Positions 48,155 through 60,815 of a stretch of DNA of 64,000 nt are shown here, one piece after another. Within the stretch, counting starts at the first letter, position 1, and each line of letters opens with the position of its first letter. The stretch is from Polytrichum commune. Its lineage: Eukaryota; Streptophyta; Polytrichopsida; Polytrichales; Polytrichaceae. Location: the NCBI GenBank assembly GCA_950295325.1, contig OX485805.1:46212758-46276757 (forward strand), given 5' to 3'. Made by a program: the position numbers and the translations under genes. The notes beneath the pieces were generated by a model. That model was not told the DNA's origin. It did not search any database and worked only from the letters and a program-made list of their open reading frames with translations.

Positions 48155-48245
48155 TGCCAATGGGTTAGTAATGGGCGCCAATGGGTTGAAGTCAAAATGC
48201 CAATGGGTTAGTACATGATGCCAATGGGTTGGTGTTGGGTTGGAA
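48155..48245. repeat. Degenerate tandem repeat of GCCAATGGGTT
   Basis: Four occurrences of (T/C)GCCAATGGGTT(A/G) spaced 20-30 bases apart. Similar GGGTGTTG words precede them. Confidence 0.6.
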
Positions 48246-48249
48246 TTGG

Positions 48250-50650
48250 TAGGTGTTATGGGGTTTCTTTGGCACATTACGTGCAAATCCCAATTATTCT
48301 AAAAGCATTTAAAAAAAAACATTTAACCTCCTTCGCCTTCAAAAACCCAAACCCCTCCACAAATGAAGGATTTGGGCTTTAAAATATGCATCCAAAAAAT
48401 TGGACGTCAACAATCACTTCACCTCCTACACCTTCAAAAAACCAAAATCCACAAATATTAAGCACGTGGACTTCAAAATATGCATCAACATCAACATACA
48501 TTTAACCATTAACACATCCAAAAAAAAACAAAACCCACAAAAATTAAGCACTTGGGCTTCAAAATATGCATTACAAATTGATCATTAACATACGTATGAC
48601 CTCCAATATTGAATCAAAGAACCAAGCAAAACCAAATAAGAAAGAAAGAGAAGAACTTACCTTGAAGATGGCCAATTGACTAAGAGCACCAACGTGACCA
48701 AAGGAACCAACACCATGTGTGGCAAGCGAAAGAGGAGAGGGGGAGAGAATAGCAACACTAGAGTTGTTATTCTCACTAGTGTAGTCGCTGTAGTGTTGAG
48801 TTCAAGATGACAATGGCATTTAAGATTGAAGAATCCATATGCATCGCACTCTATGGCAACAACTAACCTCCCACAGTAATTGTGCTAAAAAATACAACCC
48901 AGTGGTCACCCTACGACCCCAGATATATATCCTTAACACATAAATTACTACCTAGTGGCTACAAGAGTGGTATCATATCATGTCCACGTATACCATCAGT
49001 GCCAAAATACATATTAATCTTTATCACAATATTGAAATTATCCTAATGTCAACCTTGTTCTAGTCAAAATTGCACTCAAAATGGTTGTACCAATCACAAC
49101 GAAATGGAAATGGAATTGGTAGAGATGGCTATAGTGAACCCAAAAGCAATTGGCACCACTTGCCACAGGTCATTTGCACACAATTTCAATTGCGTTGAGC
49201 TCATGTTTTGTACCTTAATTATGATAAATGTTGTGGGTATATGTATTGAAATCAAATATTTTGAAGTCTACCTTCTATTCCACTTTGCATATATGAAAGA
49301 ATCCAAAAACTAAACTTTTCATTGCATTTGCAAGTTCTATATGTCTAAGATTTCAACAATGCTACATAATGAAAAATACGACCTCACCAAGGACCTCCTG
49401 AGGGTGGAAGGCGTGAGTGCGGGTGGATAGCCTTAAGAGAGGGAATAGCCAAACTCAATTTGATTTGTTTTCGGCAAGCTTGATCAGGAGGTAGATGACT
49501 CTTGCTTTTGTAGATTACATGTAGTCATCTTTCTGATGACCTCATACCTCTATAAAAAATTCTATCTCTAAATAATTATTGGATATTGTTAAGGGAGTCC
49601 ATTGTTGGAAGCAATGATAAAAAAAACAAACATTTGGCTTGTTTCACTCGGGGAGCCCTATTAAAGACTTGCAAAGTATATAAGAACTTCAGGCAAGGAA
49701 AGCACAGAGAAGAAACACAACAGCAACCAAAGACCATTTCTCACACTTGTATATCCAAACAATACAAAGCCATCTTAGAATATGTTTACACCCACAAAGT
49801 CCTCAAACCCCATCCGATTCCCTCTCCACTACAGGGTTATGAAGTACGTAAATCACAAGTAACCTAAATAAATGCAAAAGCATCCACAATTCACTGTTGA
49901 CAAAATTGATTAACCTCTCACTTGGGAATTCCTAACCTCAACTTAGGTCTTTGCATTGTGCACACAAATATAGAACGATGGACACAAGGTAAGTATGTTG
50001 TTGCTAATCACAGAGAAAAGGGGTGGGCACATGGCCTAATTGTGTTGCCCCACAACTGTTTTTAGTCATTAGAGAGGTCGGGCAATCGGGCCAGCGGCGG
50101 TACAACACAACAAGAAGTGGTTGTTGCCAAGGCAAGCCACCATAAAAGCTATGTAATGTTGAAAAATAAAGCCTGCATTTTGTCTCAATGTAATAAACAC
50201 ATTGCCTATGTTCTACCCGACGGTCAATTCATGTGTTTCTATCACAATTTTTTACTATCACCTCCAATATTTATTTTTTAATTGTCGTAAGCCAGGTCCT
50301 CCAAGGGCCACCCCGGCTATGGAAGCGGAGGCCATGTGCCCAGCCCTAGAGCTTTGTCAAGCAAAGTGTTGGATTTATACAACTCTTCAACGACAGCTGG
50401 GAATCTTGTAACTTTTTGTGCCAATGTGCAAATATGGTAATATGTGCGGGCCAATTTTTGGCTTCAAAAATTCATAGTAAATTCAATTTTAAGGAATAAA
50501 ATTACCAAAAAATTTGAAATCTTGCTATTTTAATGCTAAAAAGAGCTAAGGCATGATTAGAATTTATTGAATTTATCGTCTAATGAAACCTTTCTAGTAT
50601 AAATTTAATCAAATTTGTGTATATTTTTTCAAGCTCGTCTCCTTCTCCGA
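48250..50650. other. Intergenic, no gene supported
   Basis: AT-rich sequence. The part at 49650-49900 is related to 44200-44420 (upstream of the NB-ARC gene). Short frames at 49104 and 49586 have no recognisable domain. Confidence 0.4.
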
Positions 50651-52071
50651 ATTAGTCCACAACTTTCACATATACAAGAAATGTTTTCACCACCTTATAC
50701 TCCTCCAAATCAAGAACATAAATTGTGCCTTGACAACGGTAGTTAGAAGTCATATTTGTACTTCTTTGATTTTTAGGTAAGAAATTTACAAGCAATTGAC
50801 ATGGTGTTAAAACATTTAGTCTTGTGATCATGAACAATACCTCACTTCCAAAGGATTAACTGTGTTGGGGTTGACTTTCAAACCTTGTGTTCTAGGGTGG
50901 TGATCAAAGTGTTGCATTTGATATGCTTTTTCATCAACTGCATGGCTTTTCCCTTCACAGGCTAGTACTCATAAATTTTGTGTGTTTCATCATAAATATG
51001 TCAATCGTAATATTTGTAACACATCAATGTTAGGGAAAGAAACATAACCTAGGGTGATGTTTTCATTGTTCTTGAATGATAATTGCTGATGTGTGGAATT
51101 ATAGTTTCCAACATAAATTTATAAGTTATGCATAAGTTGGTAGTCTGAATATGGTGAATGCACAAAAGAACTCTAGAAACTGCATAAGGTAGACGTGCCT
51201 AATTCAGTTAAGTAATCTCAATTTGACACCTTTATTTGAGTGGTGTGTGGCTCCCACAGCACCAACATCAAGAAGACGTGTATTCAAAGACATTGGACTA
51301 GATGCTCAAAATATGTTATTTAGTCTAGGCTCAATAGTCAACATAAAGGAGGAGGGGGACAAATATGACTGTTCAATGAGCATAAGATCCTTCACTTTTA
51401 ATAATGAATAAGATGTTCATAGGAGCCCCAAAAATTATGAGGAAAGTGGATGTGGAGTTGATTTGGATTTGCTAACCATCTCGTATCCATCACGTGTTTC
51501 ACATCCTAGAAGAAGTAGGCTAGCCAAAAAAATTTACCATTTAGAACTCTTTGGAACAATGTCACTCCACTGTAATGTAATACAAGTGTAAAGAGGTACT
51601 ACACTAAATATTGTATTTAGTGTCACTTACTATATGGACTTACAAAATGCTATATTTCTACTATTAATTTTTGCAACCAAGTAAAGATGCTAATGTTCTA
51701 TAATGCCCAAACAACCAATTTGAACTTTGTTTAGCAAAAAAAATGGGATATACAATAAATTGTTATAGCATTGCATAATTCCAAATACTAAGTGACACTA
51801 AATGCAATATTTAGGGTAGTATGGCTTTGGGCACTCCTATGGTAAGCACGCCTTGTCCAAAACATTAACCCCTAAATGCCCAAGCCTTCACGCTCGATTT
51901 TTAGGTAGGGGCAACATCGGTGCTTCAAATTTTTGTTATGTAGCCACAAAAACTCTAGTTTTCTTAATTTCAACCGTATGGATGTGAACTAGACTACCAA
52001 ATATCCATGTTGAGAATATTTGGAATCAATCGGATCACATTTTCTAGGTCCAATTGACATGTGACCAAGGC

Positions 52072-55000
52072 TGTGAGCCTGAATCCGTGCCCACAATTCA
52101 CTTTAAAACTTTAAAAGTTCAAAACATTAGGATTGACAATTGTTTAGGTTAGTTAGGGGTTAGGAAGGATGACATGATCAAAAGTTTAGTTTGAGTTGAA
52201 TTGGAATTAGTGAGTTGAGTGCAATTAAAATAAAAAACCATTAAATGTTTGTTTTGAAGTAGGTGGATGTTCGTTTAAGACAGGGGGTTTAGTCCCAAGT
52301 TAGGATTAGGCTACGGGTAATCCGGATCAGGAAGGGGGGCCCCGAGAACTCTCGGACTGCGCCGCATGTTTTCTCCCTTGTTGTTGGTTTTCCGACGCCG
52401 TGACAAGAGGGTTGCGGCGGAATCAAGGATTTTTGAATGGCAACAGGGCTGGGATGAGGGCCGTCTCACCAATGCAGAGAGCAGGTCGGTACTGGAGCTC
52501 AAGTAGAATGGAAGGAGCTGGAAAATGGATTGGATGTGCTGGATTGAATTAGATGTGTGGCCGAGGCAGCTAAACTGCATTCGGCGAATCCTTACTCTTA
52601 CTGTCTGCACTGGATGGAACTCAGCGGCAGCAGATTCGGTGAAGAAGGCGGATTAATTGAGAGAGAGAGAGCAACAACAGAGCCTTGCTCCAGCATTGAG
52701 CACTGGGCATTCAACATAGCCGGAGTGAATGTTGGGTAATTCGGTGGAGGGTGGCCTCGAGTAATGTGAACCAAGCGAGGAAATTAAACTGGGCACGCTG
52801 AGTCGTCCTGTTGGAAGCTGGCTGGGAGACGTGGAAGAAGGTGATGTCAGGATGGTGGTGGGATTCACTGCTGGTCGGGAGGAATTCATTTGGCGAGGTG
52901 CGCTGAGCATCCATGCTCAATCTGAACGGCGGGAGGAGAATATGATTGGTATGAAATTCATGTGTGTGTCTGAAATTGAGGTTTGGGTGTGAGCTCCAGG
53001 GAATTGTGGTTGCCTGTAGCGGAAAAGCCAAAAATGCGGCTCAACGCAGTGAGAATTCCCTTTCAGTAGCTAGTGCAAGAGAGTTTGGCTCTCTCGAGTT
53101 CACAGAGCGAGTGTAGTAGAGGTGGAAGGAGACTGGTTGAGCTCTGAAGCCGATGTCTGCCAAGCAATTCGGCCATGAGGAATTTCAGTGACCAGCTTAG
53201 AGCTCAAGGATCTGCCCTTGTCAGCCTTAAACCCCCACCCTTGTGCGTCGTAGTCCGGGTAGGAGCCTGAGACTCACACATGCTAAATTGCTTGTACTCA
53301 ACCTTCACTTCATGATTCCAAATGACTCAGGATTATGAAGAGAAACCACACAATTTTTATTCAAGAGTAAAGGTTCAAAGTATTGAAAAATACTCTATGC
53401 ATCGGTGGCCATTGCAACCAATATAATTTGCTAAACCCTTAAACCTCCCTCCTAACCTAAAAGATAATTAACTGTCCTAATCTAAATCCTAATGGCCTTA
53501 GGTTTCACCATTACAAGGTGACCAACCAAGCCCCTTAATGCATATCCAGCTAGCTTTCTGATATTTTTCCCTTGCCTCTGCACTAAGTGATTTCAGATCA
53601 CCGTAATCCAGCCTCCACATTATATAGCTTCGGTCCTCTCTGAGCTCAACTCGATCCTCTTCACTGCCCTGGTTGGGTGGCCATTAACCCCCTCTCCGTT
53701 GCTGGCCTATCTCGCTCCTTCTCGGCACCCTGAATGGTTAGCCTGTGGTCTCCTCGTAGCTGCTGGAAGCTCAGCTCCCTGCCACTCAACATTCCACTGA
53801 CTCTAATCTGCCTTGTGGCTGCCCACTGCAGTCACCGCTCCAGCATTGCCGAAATTGGGAGGTTATGCTTGTAACTAGCAGCTGCATTGTGGGGGCTAAG
53901 CAAACCAGCAGCTGTTAGGATGGAAGATCTCAGTCCGGTGAACCATTCGACCTTACAAGTGAACCAGGCGCCTCCTTGTAATAGCCCTGCTTCCATGATT
54001 CTCTTCTCACCTACTCGTCAGTTCAGATCCCCTTCCTGGTTGTGCATTGTTGCCGAGTAGTGATAGCCGCATCCTGTTCGAATCCACCCTTCCCTCTACT
54101 CATCTGCAGCCTTTCACATTGTGGTGAGTGGTGGCTTCCACCATCAGAAACCACTCAACCAAAAGCAACGAACATCTCCCCCCTAGTAGCAGGTGAATTT
54201 AACTCAAAGTTAGAAATTTTGGCAGGGGCTCTGCCGCTGCTGCCGCTCCGTTTTTTTTCCTGTTGCTTCCCGAGAGAGTGTTCTCCCTCCTGGCTTGCAG
54301 TCGAGCCCCCCCCCCCCCCCTTCCTTAGCTCTCCGAGTATCCAGCATTGATAAGGATCTCACCCCTTCCCCGCATGAGCTGGACCCCCTGGGATTTAACC
54401 ATTTCCTCTGGAATCGCTAAGACCGACCGGGCTAAGTACCATCCCTCTAATCCCACATTCCTATTCCCCAAAAAACCACACTTGCAACCGCCCCACCCAA
54501 TTCTAAATCCTACTAACACCCCTGCCTTACAAAACCAATGGTTGCCTGGAACTAAATCACACCTTAAGTATTACCATGATTGTGCCCTCACACTTACTTC
54601 CCCAACCCTCAACTTCTAGGGCATGCATTCAACTGCTCAATGTCAATTCCAATCTAAAAATCAAAGCTTCACTCTTTTTATCATTTTATATATTTGAGTT
54701 AGCATCAACGCCTAATCTTTAATAGTTTTAAAGAGCAAACCCTCATGTGGGCACCATATTGGGCTCACAACCCTGTTTGGCCAAGTGGAGGGAAGGTTTT
54801 GAGGGAGCCACAACTCCCGTGACTAGTGCAACTGCCAAGGGAAGTCTCCAGCAGACAAGGTAATTCATAACTGGCTCCGAGGTGGGGAGCTGGAGTGACA
54901 CAGAGGTTCTTCACCGAGTGCATGTAGCGGGAATCTCACATAGAGGTTGAGGGGTTTGAACTGGCTGGGATTTGGAGCAGTGGCCTGGCTGGAAGGAGGG

Positions 55001-55458
55001 GAAGGAGTCCCGGTCCAGGGCAGTTGAGGACAACCTGGCATTTAGTTGTAGGAGGCGTGACAGTAGTTGGTATGAGTTTAATTACTAAGATTTGGGATTG
55101 CTAGCAGTTAGAGTGGTGGGGAGTAATTAGTGATCCGAGGCAGGGGGCGTGGCCAAACTGCTTGTTAATTAGGTGTTGGCATTGAATTAACTTAGGGTAG
55201 GGACATTAGCAAACTGTAGGGTTTAGGCTTGGGTGTTGAGGTTTAAGGAGTGAGGGTGTTGGCGACTCTTCACATGATTAAGAGTATTCCTAAATACTCA
55301 GACCTTGCGTGGTTTGAATAAAAGATTTGAGTTGGATATTTACACTGTTGGGCATTGGAAGTTCAATCACAAGTGTTGGGAGGTTGTAGCTGATTACATG
55401 TGAGCCTTAGACTCTCACCCGGACTACAACGCATAAGGGTGGGGGTTTATGGCTGACA
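52072..55458 (+). mobile_element. Solo LTR (outer), interrupted
   Basis: Starts TGTGAGCC and ends GGCTGACA. It is flanked by a perfect 5-bp duplication AAGGC (52067-52071 and 55459-55463), and copy 1 shows the empty site. Without the inner insertion the LTR would be about 1.83 kb. No gag or pol frame is present, which fits LTR-LTR recombination. Confidence 0.75.
53219..54769 (-). mobile_element. Solo LTR (inner), inserted in reverse into the outer LTR
   Basis: On the minus strand it starts TGTGAGCCC (54769) and ends GGCTGACA (53219), 1551 bp. The flanks GCCCT (53214-53218) and ACCCT (54770-54774) agree at four of five bases. The first and last 40-60 bases resemble those of the outer LTR (GTGCCCACA near the start, a GTAGTCCGGGT complement near the end), so it is the same family. 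Confidence 0.7.
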
Positions 55459-56438
55459 AAGGCCTTTGTTAAGAGGCAGCTAGCGAGAACTTTGATTTTT
55501 TTTGTTTCATGGCCATTTAGGTCAAGCCACAAATTTTTGATAGATGGAAACTTTGCCATAATATATTATGTGGTTGACAATTGAGCCACTACCAGAAAAT
55601 TGGGTTTTTTTTTAAAGAAAATTAGTCCATCATCCTCAAAGTTGAAGGGTCGCATAAGGAAATTTGGGGATATTCACTCTTTGATTGGGAGTAAGCAACA
55701 TGTGGGTGCAAGCATAGTAAAGTGGACCCAAAAAGTGCTCCATTATACTAAATCCATAATTTTTTGGGGGTCAAAGGTGTAAAAGTAGTAGCATGGTGTT
55801 GTTTAAATTGGATTTTTTAATATTTTTCATTATGACCTCTATTGTTGTGTTAAATACTCAAATGTAGAATATCAAGATGACATCTTCAAAACTTATCATT
55901 AAAGGTGACGCTCAAAAGCACATGGTTAAATTTGGTTTTGAACGTACATTTCATGACCTTAAATATTTTGAAGTTGGAATTTCTTTTCATATTCCTTGAG
56001 TTCATTATACACTTGAGGGCATCATCACAAAGCTTTGTAGAAAACCATCAATTTAATGTAATTTTTTCGTATTTTAAACAAATTTTAGACAATTACTTGT
56101 TCAATATCACCTATTTGCACACCACTTGCACCGTCTTCTAAAACATGTAGACCACTACTAGAATTTTTTTGGTTGTTATAAATTGCTTGGCATTGTATCA
56201 ATATGTCTTTTTTATATGTCTATTAATATTTGCTTTACAAAATTCAAAGTTAGTGTATAGTTTTGCATCACTTTCACCTAAGCCTAGGCATGGATTAGGC
56301 TCTATCCACTTTACTGTGCTTGCACCCATATGCACTAGAAAGACTCCAAATCCATTCGGTCAAGTTGTGCACAATCATCACCTGGTCCTAAGGGGAAAAA
56401 ATTCCCATCCAAACTCGGCATCTCATGTGAAAGATATT

Positions 56439-56776
56439 AGAGTTATCCTTTAACTCAACTGGAATTTTAGTAGGGAGTTGGTTGTTTTGCATGCATAACT
56501 TTCCATGTTCGGTAAGTTGTGGGTGCATGCTTGGAGTCAATGTGGAGGTTTGAACGAAGGACCTTCCATATTGATTCATTGGGTATCAAACTCATTTTGG
56601 CGTCTCTTGGCATGCCAAAATGAATTTGGTACCCAATGAACCAATATGGAAGGTCCTTCGTTCAAACCTCCACATTGACTCCAAGCATGCACCCACAACT
56701 TACCGAACATGGAAAGTTATGCATGCAAAACAACCAACTCCCTACTAAAACTCCGGTTGAGTTAAAGGATAACTCT
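56439..56776. mobile_element. 338-bp palindromic MITE
   Basis: Two arms of about 160 bases, nearly perfect reverse complements (termini AGAGTTATCC and GGATAACTCT), around a loop of about 15 bases near 56605. Flanked by ATT (56436-56438 and 56777-56779). Duplication copy 1 has the empty site at about 27820-27825. It is non-autonomous with no coding capacity; the superfamily is uncertain, though the 3-bp duplication fits PIF/Harbinger-like insertion. Confidence 0.8.
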
Positions 56777-57114
56777 ATTGGCTCCTAAATTTTGGTAGCT
56801 CATGGGACTGACTCCCAAAACAAGCAATTCCAAATTAATTAAAAAAAACCCTACATGCTTGGAGTTTGAGGTTTTCATATGTTATTTTGGCCCACTTGGT
56901 AGGGGCACCACCCTACACAAGTAGATACCTTCCATCCACGTAGATTGCCACCTAGTGGGTCGCAAACCCCACTAGAATATTCGGTGGCAACTTATTTTGG
57001 TTTGCATGAGCATTTAAAAGTTTAGTAGCAATTCTAGTGGGGCACCCTTTGGGTACCTGCAATATTATCTTGACATGAAGAGAAAAGCTTGCACAACAAG
57101 GGTGAATGAATGGG

Positions 57115-57115
57115 A

Positions 57116-57151
<36 letters not shown>
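57115..57151. repeat. (AAT)n microsatellite
   Basis: About twelve units, versus about eight at the homologous site at 28147-28170. Confidence 0.9.
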
Positions 57152-57153
<2 letters not shown>

Positions 57154-57683
57154 GTAGTGTTCAAAAGGGTTCAAGAAGGTTTCCAATGCAAATTTCGGAG
57201 GACTTTTTCAAAAAACACAACCATCTTTTGGGCCCTACCAACTTTTTGGCTTGTGTTGAGAAGAACAATAACCTTACTCTTGCCCTTGTAGGAAAAAAAA
57301 AAAAAAAAAAAAACTATCAGTTATTCTTATTATACCTATGCATACCGTACGTGATAGGCCAGTTCGATAGTAAGGTGTCGAATAATTAATTTAATTTTCA
57401 CTTTTTGCATTCGACAGATGAAACAGTATTTTCATCAAAATTCGACGGATGTGAGTAGTAATTTCTCATTCATTCGATTGTTCCTAACAAACTGTAACGG
57501 AATTGCACATTTCATGATCATAATTGGTTTGTTACAAAAATCTACTAAAAAAACTCTAAACCTTTGAGAGCATTTCTTGTATTTGCTTAGGGTTTAGAAC
57601 ACAAACTCTTTACTGTAGTGTTTCTCCTCCTTTTGCTGTAGGAAGTCATAGCTTCATAGTCTTGTGTATGCCAAGTAGGAGCA

Positions 57684-59300
57684 ATGGCGTTTGGTGAGAA
57701 GAAACAAACTATGTTGACTTCTATATTTACTAAGATCTCTTATGAGGAGAGAAAGTGTGTTGTTGCAAAAGAATTTGATCAATTAAAAGTCATAGCTGCA
57801 ATTGAGAGGGAGATTCAAGGAGAAATTGTACAGAAACGCCAAGTTGGACGCCAAGGAAAAACACCATGCTTATATGCCCAAGCACAATCAAACAAGAGGA
57901 GGAGCATGATGCAAGGAAGAAAAAATCTCAACATTTACAAAAGAAGAGTCATTCCTACAACATGTGGTTCACCAACGACATGTTTCCACTAATTCAAGAG
58001 GTAGTTAAGAGGTATGGAAGGACACAACCTGCAATTCACTACTTGGAAATTGCTTTTAGAACACATGGAGGTCCTAGTCATTACAAAAAAATTAGAAAGA
58101 TCAAGCTTGTATGATTGGTTTGATGAAAAAAGAGAATTACAAGCTAATTATAAGGAAACAACAAACCTAGGACATCACCCAAAGAAACAATATCAAAACT
58201 TGCCAATTCTAGAGAATTACCCTATGTTCGTGATCAACTTGTATCCAAGTTGCAAAAAATGAGAGAAGCTGGACAAAAATGAGGAATGTTTGAGGCTCTT
58301 GCTCTTCAACTTCTTGATGATAGACCTGGAGGTTTCACAGTGTCAAGACAATGGATAAATTAATTCATGACAATTTATATGAATTGAACAATTAGAAAAG
58401 GTACTACTGCTGCAAGTAAATTACCATTAGATTGGATGGAGCAAGGACTTAACATGAATTATAGGGTAGCTTACCTTGCTAAAGTTTATGACATCTCATC
58501 ATCTCTTGTGGTCAATTTAGACCAAACGGGTATCCATTTGGTACCTGCAGCAGGGGGCAAAACATGGGATGCAAAAAGTACAAAAGATGTCAAAATTTTA
58601 GGCATGGAGGATAAAATGTAGATCACATGTGTTATATCCTCTAGTGCTAGTGGAGAGCTTTTGCCAATTCAAGCAATATTCACAGGGAAAACAATAAGAT
58701 GCTTACCAAAACAAAGTGATGAAAATATTAAATGCATGGAGGCAGAATGGCATTTTACCTTTTATCCAAATCATTGGAGTACACTCCATACCTCTCAACA
58801 ATTTGTTATAGAGATTTTAGAGCCCTACTTGGCTTCCAAGATTGCCTTGCACAATCTCCCAAAAGACCAGAAGTTAATATGGTTGATTGACTCATGGTCT
58901 TGCACAAAAGTTCAGAATTTTTAAATTGGATTAAATCCAAGCATGCAAATATCCTAGTGATATTTGTTCATGCCAATTATACTTCTAAGCTACAGCTAGC
59001 TGATGTTATTTTTTAAAGGCCATTTAAACATACATTTAAGTTAGAATTTCACAATTGGACAACAGCATAGGTAAAATTACAAATTGAAGCCAATGGAGAA
59101 CTTGAAGTTGATCTAAGCATGAGTAACTTAAAACCACACATCCCTACATGGTTGTTCTCAGCTTGGGCACATGTCAAAAAGATGGAAGCTATAATACAGA
59201 AAGGGTGGCAGAAATATGGGTTTGAGAGAGTTTTCTTACCTACATTCTAATGTAAGGCAATGGAGGTGAATGCTGAATCTCCTCTCTTTACTGTGAACCC
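57684..59300 (+). pseudogene. DDE_1 (pogo/Jerky-like) transposase-derived gene, broken
   Basis: Successive frames read as one protein. The N-terminal part starts MAFGEKKQTML; then come a helical block with VVKRYGRTQPAIHYL and the DDE core: NLDQTGIHLVPAAGGKTW (first Asp), KDVKILGMEDK, LLPIQAIFTGKT, HFTFYPNHWS, KLIWLIDSWS (second Asp) and an F-V-H-A-N-Y-T-S-K-L-Q-L-A-D segment (third Asp region, about 58965-59000). At least four stops or frameshifts interrupt it (for example TAG 58618-58620 and TAA 58921-58923). No terminal inverted repeats were found. It is a dead transposase or a dead gene derived from one. Confidence 0.7.
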
Positions 59301-59314
59301 AGGAATGCTATCTT

Positions 59315-59370
59315 GTGAGCGGTGAGCGGTGAGCAGTGAGCGGTGAGCAGTGAGCCGTGAGCCGTGAGCA
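59315..59370. repeat. 7-bp tandem repeat GTGAGCN, eight units
   Basis: Units GTGAGCG, GTGAGCA and GTGAGCC alternate without gaps. It lies just after the end of the transposase homology. Confidence 0.9.
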
Positions 59371-60815
59371 GAAAATTTGAATTTTTATTCTTCAAAATTT
59401 TCAATGAAATGTATGATATAGACCCTATGACCGTGGAGAATTTATGGTTTCATTCTATAAAATCTGCATATTATTTAACAAAAATTAATCAAGGTCCTAT
59501 TCCCGCGGAGGGATTTTTGCAGTTCACACAAATGAATTTTTTTGGAAAGACCTTGTAAACAAAAAAAACACCTTTGGTACATTAGAATCTCCCAACATGG
59601 CATATCAACATGGTTGAATTTTTTTCAAATGGCCCAATTTAAATAGTCATCATCTAGACATTAAAGTGGTTAATAAAGTACGCATCCATTTAAGTACGCA
59701 TCATGGTTAAGTGCGCAATTTTTTTTTAACAAAAATCAGGGTTTGTATTTTATTGTTTGAATATGTCATGCAGAGTCGTTTGTCGCGAATGGATGAATTT
59801 TTTATGCTTGACATTAAATGTCAGTTTGTTGACGTTTTGCTAAAACGTCTCAAACGATCATCACAATTCATCATACATATGTCTAGCTTCCGTTTGAACA
59901 TCGGAGCAAAGCAATTGGTCGTCGATGTCGAGGACAATGCTATGTAGAGCTTCAAAGCCTTTAAAGTCAGTAACACTTTCAGATTCAACAAATGTGATGG
60001 ACTCCAGAGCACCTAAAGTACGTACCAGAATTATTCACTTTGAGCAATTAGTCACGGCAGTTGTCTAAGAAAGTTGCACGAAAGTTAAGCCAAACATTTG
60101 ACCTAATGCTCAGTGGGTATGCACCTACCTTGCACAAGTGGCAGATTTTCAAATTCAAGCTCCATACACGAAGTTTGAGAATAATTAGCTCCGGCGTTCC
60201 CTCGAAAACAACTTCAAGTCAAGAAAGAAATTAGAGATTCTGGTGTGAAGACTCTGATCGATGTTACTCAAGCTCACAACTAACTGGATTGTACTGATAT
60301 CTTGCTCCATCACAATGTTGTCTTTATATTCGACGCACATGTTACCAATGTGGGAATGTTCAATTTGGAAACCCCCGGATCACCTTCCTTGATTTGTGAA
60401 TAGGAGACAAAAGTCCACCTTATTGGAAACTGCTCCAACGTATTGTGAAATTAATATTCTCAAGCTGGTCAACCTATCACTCACTTTCCCACATCGATAT
60501 GAGATGAAGCCAGGCTTGCATCAAGAAGCTTGACAATCTCCACTGCAACTTCATTATGCATTAAAATAATCATGGTTTTGGCTCTTTGAATTGATGTTCA
60601 GGATGGCTAAGTTGGGCCGAGGGAAGGCTCACTGGGAGCTCACTCAATTGTTATCCCTCATGCAAGGGAAGCTCTTTAAGCAGAAGCGTTGACTCAAGTC
60701 CACAAGGTAGTTGTTTGGGATAATCTCCATTCGTGAAAAAATCCAAGGTTCATAAAAATAAAAATAGATCATATATTAGAAGGAAATACACATATTTTTA
60801 TGTGAAGTGCTTCAA
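59371..60815. other. No gene recognised
   Basis: Short frames (for example 59711-59947 plus) have no family match. Many stops follow in every frame. It may be decayed coding sequence, since weakly coding-like stretches recur around 60600-60720. Confidence 0.35.

Larger units (their letters stand above)
50665..57330. repeat. Large non-coding duplication, copy 2, with two insertions
   Basis: Collinear with 25440-28345 once the LTR complex at 52072-55458 and the MITE at 56439-56776 are removed. Both insertions leave short target duplications here and intact empty sites in copy 1. Confidence 0.85.

Noticed and set aside
54042-54350. 102-codon plus-strand frame in the inner LTR
   Set aside because: It lies in non-coding LTR sequence with a C homopolymer, and has no domain.
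52072-54774. A TIR DNA transposon bounded by TGTGAGCC and GGCTCACA
   Set aside because: The 5-bp duplications pair 52067 with 55459 and 53214 with 54770 instead, and the empty site in the paralogue fits the nested LTR reading.
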